From assembly GCA_013822395.1 (NCBI GenBank), contig PNKK01000001.1, forward strand, positions 117,667-181,666: a stretch of DNA of 64,000 nt, written 5' to 3'. The stretch is from Anaerolinea sp. Lineage in GTDB: Bacteria; Chloroflexota; Limnocylindria; Limnocylindrales; CSP1-4. The notes under the pieces were generated by a model, which saw nothing but the letters and a program-made list of their open reading frames with translations, did not search any database and was not told the origin of the DNA. Position 1 is the stretch's first letter, and each line of letters begins with the position of its first letter. Below, in pieces: positions 40,631 to 49,886 of this stretch. The position numbers and the translations under genes are program-made.

Positions 40631-42271
40631 TCAGCGGCCCGCGCCGCCGACCCACGTCTCGGCCGGCGCGGGACGGCCGAGCAGGTAACCCTGGCCGAAC
40701 GACACGCCGAGCCGACGAAGGACGCGCCGTTCCGCGTCCTGCTCGATCCCCTCGGCGATGAGGCTGCACTCAGTCTCACGGGCGAAGTGGACCATGCCCG
40801 CGATGAGGGCCTCGCGCGCCGGGTCGCGGTGGATGTTCCGGACCAGCTCGATGTCGAGCTTCACGAAGTCGGGGGCTAGGTCCAGGATCCGACGCAGCCC
40901 GGAATAGCCGGCGCCCGCGTCGTCAACCGCCAGCTTGACGTCACCGCCGAGACGCTTCACCCGCTCGGTGAAGGCGGGGCTTTCGAACCGCGCCTCGTGC
41001 TCGGTCAGCTCAAGGACGACGGGCCGTCCCAACTCCGCGAGGAGGGGGGCGAAGTCCGCGCCGGCTATGACCAGCTCAGCAGAGACGTTCAGGCTGAGGA
41101 ATGCCCAGGCCGGCAGCGCCTTGGCCGAGCGGACAGCAGTGCCGAGCGTTGCCAGTTCGAGCTCGACCGAGACCCCCGCCGCCCGCGCGTTGGCGAAGTG
41201 GATCGCGGGTGACACGCCGTCGCCGAATCGGGTGAGCGCCTCGTAGCCGCCGACGACATTGCTGGCGAGGCCGATGATCGGCTGGAAGACGGTCGAGAAC
41301 GCCCCGTTCGCGATGATCGTCCGGACGTCCGCGGACAGCGACATCGTCGCTGTCCGCGCGCTCATCGCCGGCTCGATGATGGCGCCGGCGATCGCACCGT
41401 ACTCGACCAGCGCCGGAAGCCGCCGGCTGATCTCCTCGATGGACCAATGCCCGCTCGACGCGCCAACGAGGAGTCCCACGAGATCGCCGTGGCGGACCAG
41501 CGGCAAGTAGACGCCGACGGCGAAGCCGGCGGCATGCCAACCACGAAGGTAGGGGTCGACGAGATCGGCCTCCGTCCACTCCTCGATCCAGGGGCCGCGC
41601 GAGGCCCGGTCGCGGAGATATTCGGAGCGGCCTTGCGGCAGGAGGTCGCCGGACCCGACCGGCGCCGGCCCGTCCGACTCGACGGCCAGGATCATCGTGT
41701 CGTCTCCGATGAACCAGTCGACCGCCACGATGCCGAGACTGAGCGTCGAACGAGCCTCGGCGCAGACGAGTGCCGCCGTCTCCTCCGGCAGGTCGAGCGC
41801 CTCGATCCGGGCCAGCGAGGCCGTCACGCGCGCTCGTTCGTCGATGTCGAGCTCCAGCTGCTTCCGCGCCGCGCGGTCGAGGGCGCGACCGGAGGCCCGC
41901 TGCAGTGCCCCGCTCACGACCGCCGGCAGCCGCCCGATCCGCTGCCGGCTCTTGAGGACATAGTCCTCGGCACCGGCCTTCATCGCGTCGACGGCGACTT
42001 CCTCCGTCCCGGTCCCGGTCACGATGACAACAGGGCGCTCGGGCCAACGCGAACGCACGTCGGTCAGGACCGCCAGCCCGTTGCTCCAGGAGAGGTGGTA
42101 GTCGGTCACCACGAGGTCGAATGAGCCAGCGGCGAGCACGGCCATCCAGGCTGCCGCCTCGCTCACCTCAATGACCTCGATCCCGGGAATCGCCTGCCGC
42201 AGCAAGCGCGCCTCAAGCGCCCGGTCGTCCGGGCTGTCGTCGACGATGACGATCCGTGGGCGGTCGGTCAT
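40631..42271 (-). CDS. Receiver-GAF-EAL protein, c-di-GMP phosphodiesterase
   Basis: A 546-residue response regulator. The receiver (1-125) has IVIVDDSPDD and the phosphoacceptor Asp in DLVVTDYHLSW (about 55). A GAF-like domain (about 150-300) follows. The C-terminal EAL domain (about 315-540) keeps YEALTRF, the metal residues in SLNVSAE, LELTEHE and DDAGAGYSGL, the lysine in DFVKLD, and AEGIEQDAERRVLRRLG with QGYLLGRP. The retained EAL, DD and K residues predict active c-di-GMP hydrolysis. The ATG overlaps the upstream receiver stop, making a kinase-receiver-EAL operon. Confidence 0.9.
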   Translation of the reverse strand: MTDRPRIVIVDDSPDDRALEARLLRQAIPGIEVIEVSEAAAWMAVLAAGSFDLVVTDYHLSWSNGLAVLTDVRSRWPERPVVIVTGTGTEEVAVDAMKAGAEDYVLKSRQRIGRLPAVVSGALQRASGRALDRAARKQLELDIDERARVTASLARIEALDLPEETAALVCAEARSTLSLGIVAVDWFIGDDTMILAVESDGPAPVGSGDLLPQGRSEYLRDRASRGPWIEEWTEADLVDPYLRGWHAAGFAVGVYLPLVRHGDLVGLLVGASSGHWSIEEISRRLPALVEYGAIAGAIIEPAMSARTATMSLSADVRTIIANGAFSTVFQPIIGLASNVVGGYEALTRFGDGVSPAIHFANARAAGVSVELELATLGTAVRSAKALPAWAFLSLNVSAELVIAGADFAPLLAELGRPVVLELTEHEARFESPAFTERVKRLGGDVKLAVDDAGAGYSGLRRILDLAPDFVKLDIELVRNIHRDPAREALIAGMVHFARETECSLIAEGIEQDAERRVLRRLGVSFGQGYLLGRPAPAETWVGGAGR

Positions 42272-42717
42272 CGCTCGACCTCTGGCGCCTCGTTGAGGAC
42301 GAGCCAGTACAGGCCCAGGCCCCGGACCGTTGCGAGGAGGTCTTCGGGTGATCCGGGCTTGACGAGATACGAGTTTGCGCCCAGCTCGTAGGCTCGGGTC
42401 ACGTCGGCGGACTCCCGTGACGATGTCAATACGACGACCGGCAGATGGCCGAGCCCCGCATGATCGCGGAGCCACTCGAGGACCTCGAAGCCATTCCGGC
42501 GCGGCATCTTGAGGTCGAGGAGGAGGGCGGCCGGTACCGGGTGGTGGTCGACATTGGCGTACCGGCCCGACCCCGACAGGTACTCGATCGCCTCGTCCCC
42601 ATCCGAGACGAAGACGAGCGGGTTTGCCACGTCTGACTTGGCGAACGCCCGCCGGAGCATGAAGACATCGTCAGGGTCGTCCTCCGCCACGAGGATCGGC
42701 GGCGGCTCGATGTTCAC
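42268..42717 (-). CDS. Single-domain response regulator, Rcp1-like
   Basis: A 149-residue CheY-like receiver with no output domain. Acidic pocket VAEDDPDD (residues 9-16), phosphoacceptor in ALLLDLKMPRRNG (about 64), VVLTSS (about 97-102) and conserved YLVKPG (about 118-123) are present. The tail LYWLVLNEAP is typical of phytochrome-partner Rcp1 receivers. The GTG start overlaps the kinase stop by 4 nt and its stop overlaps the EAL gene. It probably shuttles phosphate from the kinase to a downstream target. Confidence 0.93.
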   Translation of the reverse strand: MNIEPPPILVAEDDPDDVFMLRRAFAKSDVANPLVFVSDGDEAIEYLSGSGRYANVDHHPVPAALLLDLKMPRRNGFEVLEWLRDHAGLGHLPVVVLTSSRESADVTRAYELGANSYLVKPGSPEDLLATVRGLGLYWLVLNEAPEVER

Positions 42718-45700
42718 GTCCGGCCTCCCTTCGGGAGCTCGATCCAGAAGCGGCTGCCGCCGCCTGACCCGGATTCGACGCCACACGTTCCCCCCATCCG
42801 TTCCAGACCGCGACGGACGACGGCGAGGCCGATCCCTGTCCCTGCGAAGGACTCTACGCCATGGAGGCGCTCGAACGGTCGGAAGATCCGCTCGCGGTGC
42901 TCCGGAGCGATGCCGATGCCGTTGTCCTCGATCCAGAGGCGCCGGCCACCGGGGACGGCCTCGGCGCTGATCGCGATGTCCGGCACCCGGCCCTCTGCGA
43001 CGTACTTGAGGGCGTTGCCGACGAGGTTCGCCACGACCTGGGCGACTGTCTGTGGGTGGCCGCGGACCGTCCCGAGACGCCGTTCCACATCGATGGTTGC
43101 GCGACTCGTCCGGATCGTCGCCTCGTGCTGGTGGAGGGCGTCGGCGACGACGCGGTCGAGGGCGACGCTCGTCAGCTCGAGGTGGGCTCGTGAGAGACGT
43201 CCGTACTCGAGCAGGTCGTCGATGAGGGCCTCCATTCTGCCGGCCGCCCCGACGATCCGCGTCGCATAGCCCTTGCCCGTCTCCGATAGGCGGTCGGTCT
43301 CGTCCTCCAGGAGCGCGTCGGCGAACCCGTGCATCGCTCGGAGCGGCGCGCGCAGGTCGTGCGACACGCTGTAGCTGAACGCATCGAGCTCGGCGTTGAT
43401 CTCCGACAGCTCGGCGGTCCGCTGCTCGACGCGCGCCTCGAGTTCCTCGGCGTGACGAGCGAGTTCGTCCGACAGTCTCGCACGCTCGATCGCGCCCGCG
43501 GCCCGCTCCGCAACGAGGGTCAACAACTGCACTTCCTCTGCGAGGAACGGCCGCGCGGTGCGGGTGCCGACGTGGAGGACGCCCAGTATCCGATCGCCGG
43601 ACTGCAAGGGCACGCCGGCGAGCGAGCGCAGGGCTGGCGGCAGGCCCGGACCGACGAATGCGAACTCGGATGTGTCGTCGACGACGATCGGCCGGCCCTC
43701 CGAGACGATCCGGCCGGAGAAGCCGCTCCCGAACGGGATCCGGAGCGGACCGACCTCGTCATCCTCCAGCCCGATCGAGGCTCGAACGACGAGATCGTCG
43801 CCCTTGAGCTCGCGGAGCAGGATCGTGGCCGAATCGGTCCCCAGGGCGTCGCGAACTCGATGGAGGAGCTCGTCCAGCAGCTCGTCCGCCGAGAGGTCCA
43901 CCAAGGCAAGCTCGGTGACCGACCCGATCGAACGCAGGCGCCGATCCGCTTGCTCCAGCGCTGTGACGTGTCCCTGCAGATCGTCGACCAGGCGGGCGTT
44001 CTGGAGTGCGATCCCGAGCTGGCTGGCGGCCGTCTCCAGGACGAGTTGGTCGTCCTCCGAGTAGGCGTCGGCCCGCGCGGCCTCAACGTTGACGACGCCG
44101 ATCGTCCGCTCGCCAGAGCGGATCGGCACGCACAGCTCCGAGCGCACGTCCGAGCGAAGGCCGAGGTAGCGCGGATCCGCCGGCGCGTCGCCGAGGCGGA
44201 TGGTCTCGCCATGTTCGGCGACCCACCCGGTGATGCCCCGCCCGACCCTGATGTCGAACGCCTCGATCGTCGCGATCTCCTCGTCCATGAAGGCGAGGTC
44301 GCCGGGGTGGCCCCGGTCGCTGACGGCGAACGGCGCGAGCCGACCGGTGGCCTCGTCGACGAGCAGGATGGCGCCGTACTCGTAGCCGACCAGTCCCTCC
44401 AGCACGGAGATCGCGACGGTCGCGAGGTCCGCGGTCGGGCGCACAACCTGCAGCTCGCTCGCGACGACGTGGACAGCCTCGAGGCGCGCCCGGCGCCCTT
44501 CAGTTTCCCGCTCCAGGCGCTTGCGCTCCGTGATGTCCCGGTTGATGCCATAGAAGATTGGCTCGCCACGCTCATCGATCGTGGCCGCGGTGAGGCTGTC
44601 GACGACGACCGAGGTCCCGTCGCGACGGCGCTGACTGATCATCTCGCGCCAGCGGCCACCGCCCGCCAGCACGGCGGTCAACTCGGCGGGCGTGGTGTCG
44701 GTGAACTCCGATCCGATGAGGTCCACGGGCTGGCCGATGGCCTCGGCGGCCGTCCAGCCGTAGAGCACCTCGGCGCCCCTGTTCCAGATCCGGATGCGCT
44801 GATCCTTGTCGATTCCCACGATCGCGTCCTGCGCGTCCTCGACGAGTCGTGCTCGGAGCGCGAGCAGGCGCTCGACCCGCTTGCGCTCGGTGATCTCGGT
44901 GAACAGGATGGCGATCCCGTCGGGGGTCGGCGAGATTCGGTTTTCGAACCAGCGGTCCCAGGGCGCGAAGTGGTCCTCGATCACGATCGGGATCCGCTCG
45001 GTCATGGCCCTGGCATACGCGCGTTCGAACGGCGTGCCGGCTGCCTCGGGGAAGAGGTCGTAGTAGCCTCGACCGATCAGTTCGTCCGGGGACTTCCCCA
45101 GCAATTCCCCCGCACGACCGTTGACATAGGTGTACCGGAACTCCCGGTCGAAGGCGACAAACCCCTCCGCCATGGAGGCGAGCAGGCCTTCCGAAAGCGC
45201 GGCGGCCGCGTCCCGCGCATCGAGCATGGCGTTGAACGCCCGCGCAGTCTCGGCGACCTCCGGGGCGCCGTCCTCGGGTGCCCGTGCGGCCGAGGCTCCG
45301 GCGGCGACGGCCGTCGCGGTTGCGGCCAGCGACCTGATCGGACGCGCCACGCGGTTGGCGAGCCGCAGCGCAAGAAGGAGGAGCAACACGACGCCAACCA
45401 GGGCGAGACCGAGCGTGGTCGCCAGCCGCGTCGCGATCGGGGCATAGATCGTGCTGGTCGGCACGCCCGCATAGGCATACCAGCCGGCCCCCTCGATGCG
45501 GGCGAAGCCGTAGGCCCGCTCGACGCCATCCAGGCCAAGGGCGATGACGGTGCCGGAACCCGACTGCAGGACGGCGTCCACGACCTCGGTCCCTCGTCCA
45601 TCCCGGCCAATCCACTGCTCCGGGTCGACGGTCCTGGCGACGATCGTGCCGCTCGAGTCGAGGACCGTGACGACCGCCCCGTTCTCAAGCGATCCGCTCG

Positions 45701-46277
45701 TTTCGACGGCGACGAAGCGGATGAGGTCGATCGGCAGGCCCACGGCACCCTCGACGTCGCCCGATGGGCCGATGACCGGATAGGCCAGGATGGACACCCA
45801 GCGCTCGGTGAATGTCCCCAGGACGGGCTCGCCGACCACGAAGGTCCGCGTCTCGAGCATGCGGGCGAACCAGCGAGCCGTCGTGCCGACGGGCTGGCCA
45901 CCTGGCCGGGGCACGACCGAGCAGAGGACGAGTCCGGTCGCGTCGGAGACGACGATGTTCGCGTATTCGGGCATCACGGTGAGCAGGTCCCGCAGCCCCG
46001 GATCGCACCGCGCGGGGTCGAGTGCGGCGACGAGTGGCCGCTTGGCGATGGTCCGGAGCCGCGCCTCGCCCAGGGCCAGGTTGGCGCCGATCCTCGCGGC
46101 GACTTCCTGCGCGAGCGCGTGGGATGCCTCGCCCGACCGCTCCACCGCAGACCGCGCATCCACGAGCCCCAGCGCGGCGACTGCTCCGGTCAGCGGGATC
46201 GCCACCGCGAGCACGATCCCGAAGACCTGGGCGCGGATGGACAGGTTCTGCAGGCGCCCGCCGACCAGGCGTCTCAA
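42714..46277 (-). CDS. Multi-sensor histidine kinase (Cache-HAMP-PAS-PAS-GAF-GAF-HisKA-HATPase)
   Basis: A 1187-residue membrane kinase. Helix 1 (about 15-38) and helix 2 (about 283-310) flank an extracellular double-Cache-like domain. HAMP follows (about 311-365), then two PAS domains (about 370-490, 495-615; FYGINRDITERKRLE closes the second) and two GAF domains (about 620-785, 800-940). The phosphoaccepting His is in SVSHDLRAPLR (about 972). The ATPase carries NLVGNALKYV (N-box), IEDNGIGIAPEH (G1) and GTGIGLAVVRRGLE (G2). No receiver is fused. The start appears to be TTG at 46277; no better in-frame codon precedes helix 1. It is cotranscribed with two receivers. Confidence 0.93.
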   Translation of the reverse strand: MRRLVGGRLQNLSIRAQVFGIVLAVAIPLTGAVAALGLVDARSAVERSGEASHALAQEVAARIGANLALGEARLRTIAKRPLVAALDPARCDPGLRDLLTVMPEYANIVVSDATGLVLCSVVPRPGGQPVGTTARWFARMLETRTFVVGEPVLGTFTERWVSILAYPVIGPSGDVEGAVGLPIDLIRFVAVETSGSLENGAVVTVLDSSGTIVARTVDPEQWIGRDGRGTEVVDAVLQSGSGTVIALGLDGVERAYGFARIEGAGWYAYAGVPTSTIYAPIATRLATTLGLALVGVVLLLLLALRLANRVARPIRSLAATATAVAAGASAARAPEDGAPEVAETARAFNAMLDARDAAAALSEGLLASMAEGFVAFDREFRYTYVNGRAGELLGKSPDELIGRGYYDLFPEAAGTPFERAYARAMTERIPIVIEDHFAPWDRWFENRISPTPDGIAILFTEITERKRVERLLALRARLVEDAQDAIVGIDKDQRIRIWNRGAEVLYGWTAAEAIGQPVDLIGSEFTDTTPAELTAVLAGGGRWREMISQRRRDGTSVVVDSLTAATIDERGEPIFYGINRDITERKRLERETEGRRARLEAVHVVASELQVVRPTADLATVAISVLEGLVGYEYGAILLVDEATGRLAPFAVSDRGHPGDLAFMDEEIATIEAFDIRVGRGITGWVAEHGETIRLGDAPADPRYLGLRSDVRSELCVPIRSGERTIGVVNVEAARADAYSEDDQLVLETAASQLGIALQNARLVDDLQGHVTALEQADRRLRSIGSVTELALVDLSADELLDELLHRVRDALGTDSATILLRELKGDDLVVRASIGLEDDEVGPLRIPFGSGFSGRIVSEGRPIVVDDTSEFAFVGPGLPPALRSLAGVPLQSGDRILGVLHVGTRTARPFLAEEVQLLTLVAERAAGAIERARLSDELARHAEELEARVEQRTAELSEINAELDAFSYSVSHDLRAPLRAMHGFADALLEDETDRLSETGKGYATRIVGAAGRMEALIDDLLEYGRLSRAHLELTSVALDRVVADALHQHEATIRTSRATIDVERRLGTVRGHPQTVAQVVANLVGNALKYVAEGRVPDIAISAEAVPGGRRLWIEDNGIGIAPEHRERIFRPFERLHGVESFAGTGIGLAVVRRGLERMGGTCGVESGSGGGSRFWIELPKGGRT

Positions 46278-46637
46278 CCGCCCAGTTCCATGATGGTCAC
46301 GTTCACAGGCTCTGCCGCTCCGGGTCGTCCTCTAGCCCTCTTGCACCCTCTGGCCCCGCCCCGACGATACACCCATGCACTTCCGCCTCCCGCCGCGGCT
46401 GGTCCACGGATCAACCATTCGACGAACGGGACCCTCGTCCAACCCCGCTCCGTCGCCAGACGGCGGACGGATCGATCAATCAGCGCCGGAGCGGCGAATT
46501 CGGCGTCGGTTCTCATCGGTCAGCGTCGGTCAGGGCGCGCTCCTTCGTCGGATGGTCGATCGCCCGACCAGGCACGGGGGATCCCGCCCGGCCGCCCGAA
46601 CCGAACGGCCCGGCCACCGACGCCCGAGGCCTTCCGA
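46278..46637. other. Intergenic region holding a repeat element
   Basis: This 360-bp gap separates the histidine kinase start from the ABC exporter stop. Nearly half is the inverted-ended element at 46399-46571. The rest shows no gene, and no clear -10/-35 pair for the kinase was found. Confidence 0.6.
46399..46571. repeat. REPIN/MITE-like element, copy A (173 bp)
   Basis: The 28-bp ends 46399-46426 and 46544-46571 are inverted repeats with 22 matches. Each end contains a small hairpin; on the right it is TGGTCG-ATCGCC-CGACCA after TTCGTCGGA. The element is homologous over its length to copies at 54456-54608 (inverted) and 58554-58705. It lies wholly between genes. Confidence 0.8.
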
Positions 46638-48623
46638 TCAGGCGGTGGCGGCGCTCTCCGGCACCGGCGCGGACGGCGGCGCCTCGAACTGCTCGTGGTA
46701 GAGCCGGGCGTAGAGGCCGCCGGCCGCCAGGAGCTCGGCGTGCGTGCCGCGCTCGACGATCGTGCCGCCCCGGTAGACGAGGATCCGGTCCGCCCGCAGG
46801 ATCGTGGACAGGCGGTGGGCGATGGCGATCGTGGTCCGTCCCCGCTCCAGCCGTTCCAGGGCGCCCTGGATGAGCCGCTCGCTGACAGTGTCGAGGGCGG
46901 AGGTTGCCTCGTCGAGGATGAGAATCCGCGGGTCCTTGAGCAGCACTCGCGCGATTGCGATCCGCTGCTTCTCGCCGCCGGACAGCTTGTAGCCGCGCTC
47001 GCCGACGATGGTGTCGTAGCCCTCCGGGAGCTCGGCGATCCGGTCGTGCATGGCGGCTGCGCGAGCCGCCGCCTCCAGCTCGGCCTGGGTCGCCTCGGGC
47101 TTTGCGTAGAGCAGGTTGTCGCGGATGCTGGCGTGGAACAGATAGGTCTCCTGGGTCACGAACCCGATGACCGATCCGAGCGACGCCAGGGTCAGCTTCC
47201 GGATGTCCGTCCCGTCGATCTCGATCGCGCCGGCATCGACGTCGTAGAGCCGCGGCAGGAGGTAGGTCGTGGTCGTCTTGCCCGAGCCGGACGGACCCAC
47301 AAGCGCGACGAGCTCGCCAGGCCGTGCCTCGAAGTCGACGCCCTCGACCCCAAACGGCTGATGGGGCTCCGCCGGACTGTCGGCGTCCGCCTCGCCCGGC
47401 GCCGACTCGCTCGGCACCGCCGCCTCAGCCGCGGGCACGGCCGCACCGGCCGGGTAGCGGAACGCCACGTCCCGGAAGCGGACATGACCGCGGACCGTGG
47501 CTGGGTCGAGCGCCACCGCGTCCGGCGCGTCCACGATCTCGGGATCCATCTCCAGGTACTCGAAGATCCGGTCGAACAGCGCCAGCGCGCCCTGGATCTC
47601 GACCTGGACGCTGAGGAGCTGCCCAAGCGGGAAGAAGAGGCGCGACTGGAGGGTGGTGAAGGCCACGATGTCGCCGATCGTCGGCGCGCTCGGGTCGCCG
47701 TTGATGGCGAGCCAGCCGGCGAGCCAGTAGACGAAGGCCGGGGTGATCGAGAAGACGGTCCCGACGATCATGAAGAACCACCGGCCGACCATCGCCTGGC
47801 GGATCTGGAGGCCGGCCAGACGCCGGTTGAGCCCCACGAACCGGCTCACCGCCGCGGCCTGCTGCCCGAACGTCTTGGACAGCAGGATCCCGGACACCGA
47901 CAGGGTCTCCTCCGTGACCGCCGACAGCTCCGCGAGCGAGCGCTGGGTCTCGCCGCTGATCTCGCGCCGCACCCGGCCGACCCGGTAGGTGAGGAACATG
48001 AAGAACGGGAGCAGCCCGAGCGAGAGGGCCGTCAGGCGCCAGTCGATGATCATCATCGCCACGACCGTGCCGATCGCGACCGCGAGGTTCGACGCGACCG
48101 ACGACGCCGTGTCGGTGACGACGCCCTGGACGCCCCCGACGTCGTTGGCGAGCCGGCTCTGGATCTCGCCGGTCTTGGTCCCGGTGAAGAACCGGAGGGG
48201 CATCCGCTGGAGGTGGGCGTAGAGCGCGGCCCGCAGGTCCTGCATGACCCGCTGGCCGATGACGTTGTTCAGGTAGCTCTGGCCGAGACCGATGAGTCCG
48301 GACAGGATCGGCACGCCGATCATCAACCCGACGTACAGGTTGAGCCGCCCGAAGTCGAGGTTCGGGATCGCATCGTCGATGAGGAGCTTCAGGAGGATCG
48401 GGTTGACGAGGCCCAGGCTGCTCGTCAGCAGGATGGCCCCGATGACCACCAGGACCTGGAGGCGATAGGGCCGGAAGAAGGCCGTGATCCGGCGGATCGT
48501 CTGACCGCGCCGCTCGGGCGGGATGGGCGGTGGCGGGCTCGCGTCTGACGCGACCCCGAACCGTCGCCCGAGGCGACCTCCGCCACCGGCACCCCGTTCC
48601 GAGCCGCCGCGCATGAAGCTCAT
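46638..48623 (-). CDS. ABC exporter, fused membrane and ATPase domains (MsbA/MDR type)
   Basis: A 661-residue half-transporter. After a Gly/Arg/Pro-rich tail (1-45) come six helices (about 55-340) with the coupling segment RFFTGTKTGEIQSRLANDV. The ATPase has Walker A GPSGSGKTTTT (about 456-466), Q-loop VTQETYLFH, signature KLSGGEKQRIAIARVL (about 557-572), Walker B ILILDEATSALD and the H-loop AHRLST. A 35-residue Ala/Pro/Glu/Ser-rich insert sits before Walker A (about 400-435), between the first ATPase strands, which is unusual. Expected to export lipids or drugs as a homodimer. It follows trxB by 58 nt on the same strand. Confidence 0.93.
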   Translation of the reverse strand: MSFMRGGSERGAGGGGRLGRRFGVASDASPPPPIPPERRGQTIRRITAFFRPYRLQVLVVIGAILLTSSLGLVNPILLKLLIDDAIPNLDFGRLNLYVGLMIGVPILSGLIGLGQSYLNNVIGQRVMQDLRAALYAHLQRMPLRFFTGTKTGEIQSRLANDVGGVQGVVTDTASSVASNLAVAIGTVVAMMIIDWRLTALSLGLLPFFMFLTYRVGRVRREISGETQRSLAELSAVTEETLSVSGILLSKTFGQQAAAVSRFVGLNRRLAGLQIRQAMVGRWFFMIVGTVFSITPAFVYWLAGWLAINGDPSAPTIGDIVAFTTLQSRLFFPLGQLLSVQVEIQGALALFDRIFEYLEMDPEIVDAPDAVALDPATVRGHVRFRDVAFRYPAGAAVPAAEAAVPSESAPGEADADSPAEPHQPFGVEGVDFEARPGELVALVGPSGSGKTTTTYLLPRLYDVDAGAIEIDGTDIRKLTLASLGSVIGFVTQETYLFHASIRDNLLYAKPEATQAELEAAARAAAMHDRIAELPEGYDTIVGERGYKLSGGEKQRIAIARVLLKDPRILILDEATSALDTVSERLIQGALERLERGRTTIAIAHRLSTILRADRILVYRGGTIVERGTHAELLAAGGLYARLYHEQFEAPPSAPVPESAATA

Positions 48624-48681
48624 CGGGTCGGAAGCCCGGAACGACGCCGGGACGGGGGAGCCGGGCGCTGCGCAGCGTGGC

Positions 48682-49806
48682 TCACCACGCCGTCAGCGTG
48701 TTCGCCTCCGTGATTCCCTGCGCCTCGAGCCAGCGCTCGGCGTCGATCGCCGCCCGGCAGCCGTCGCCGGCCGCGGTCACGGCCTGGCGGTAGCGGTGGT
48801 CGTGGACGTCGCCGGCGATGAAGACGCCGTCGATCCGCGAGTTGGTCTCGTCGTGGACGACGAGGTAGCCCTTCGCGTCCACCTCCAGCCAGTCCCGGAA
48901 CGCCTCCGTGTTGGGTTGGTGGCCGATCGCGATGAAGAGGCCCTCGATCGGCATCGTCCGGGTCTCCCCGGTCGCGGTATCGCGGAGGGCGAGCGCCTCC
49001 ACCCTGGCATCGCCGAGGACGTCGTCGATCGCCGTGTTCGTATGGATCTCGATCTTCGGGTTGGCGCGGGCGCGCTCCACCATGATCCGGCTCGCCCGGA
49101 ACTCGTCGCGGCGATGGAGGAGGTGGATCTTCTTCGCGAAGCGGGTCAGGTAGGTGGCCTCCTCGAAGGCAGTGTCGCCGCCGCCGACGACGGCGATCTC
49201 GCGGTCGCGGAAGAAGAAGCCGTCGCAGGTGGCGCAGGCCGAGACACCGTGCCCGCGGAGCCGCGTCTCGCTCTCCAGGCCGAGCCACATGGCGGACGCG
49301 CCGGTCGCGACGATCACGGCCTGGGCGCGGTACTCGACGCCGCGAGCCCAGAGCCGGAACGGCCGGCCGGAGAGATCCACCCGGTCGACATCCACGTCCA
49401 CGATCCGGGTCCCGAATCGCTCCGCCTGGGCCCGAAAGGCGGTCATCAGGTCGGGGCCCTGGATCCCGTCCGGGAAGCCGGGGTAGTTCTCGACGTCGCT
49501 CGTCAGCATCAGCTGGCCGCCCGGCGCCGAGCCGGCGAGGACGATCGGGTCGAGGTTGGCGCGCGCCGCGTAGATCGCGGCGGTCAGGCCGGCGGGGCCG
49601 GAGCCGACGATCACGAGCTTGGATTCGGTCCGGTCACCAGGCTCCGCGGTCGCCCCCGGTCCGCCCGGTGCCGTCGCGACGTCCGGGGCAAACGCGATCG
49701 AGAGACCGCCGAGCGGGGGCGGGGCCGCGGGCGCGGCGACAGAGGTGTCGACGGAGAAGTCGATGGACAGCCCGCCGAACGGGGCGGGCTGGTCAGGTGC
49801 GGTCAT
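48682..49806 (-). CDS. trxB: Thioredoxin reductase with repeated N-terminal extension
   Basis: Flavoprotein that passes electrons from NADPH to thioredoxin. The 374-residue product has the FAD loop VIVGSGPAGLTAAIYAARA (about 66-84), GGQLMLTSDVENYPGFPDG, the redox pair in SACATCDGFFF (Cys-Ala-Thr-Cys, about 192-199), the NADPH loop VVGGGDTAFEEA and the C-terminal FIAGDVHDHRYRQAVTAAGDG. Unlike normal TrxB (about 310 residues) it has 62 extra N-terminal residues with two copies of a GGLSI-x-F motif (residues 11-17 and 32-38). The ATG at 49806 could be replaced by a later one, but no good later start precedes the FAD loop. Confidence 0.93.
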   Translation of the reverse strand: MTAPDQPAPFGGLSIDFSVDTSVAAPAAPPPLGGLSIAFAPDVATAPGGPGATAEPGDRTESKLVIVGSGPAGLTAAIYAARANLDPIVLAGSAPGGQLMLTSDVENYPGFPDGIQGPDLMTAFRAQAERFGTRIVDVDVDRVDLSGRPFRLWARGVEYRAQAVIVATGASAMWLGLESETRLRGHGVSACATCDGFFFRDREIAVVGGGDTAFEEATYLTRFAKKIHLLHRRDEFRASRIMVERARANPKIEIHTNTAIDDVLGDARVEALALRDTATGETRTMPIEGLFIAIGHQPNTEAFRDWLEVDAKGYLVVHDETNSRIDGVFIAGDVHDHRYRQAVTAAGDGCRAAIDAERWLEAQGITEANTLTAW

Positions 49807-49886
49807 CGGAAATATCGTACCACGGGCGGAATACCCCTGGGGGGTATAGGTCTCAATGGGGAATATTGGTTCTCGGGACCAGACGC

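Noticed and set aside
43329..48548. 1739-codon open frame on the plus strand
   Set aside because: It is antisense to the histidine kinase and ABC exporter, both with full motif sets, and has low-complexity Arg/Asp/Glu/Gly composition.
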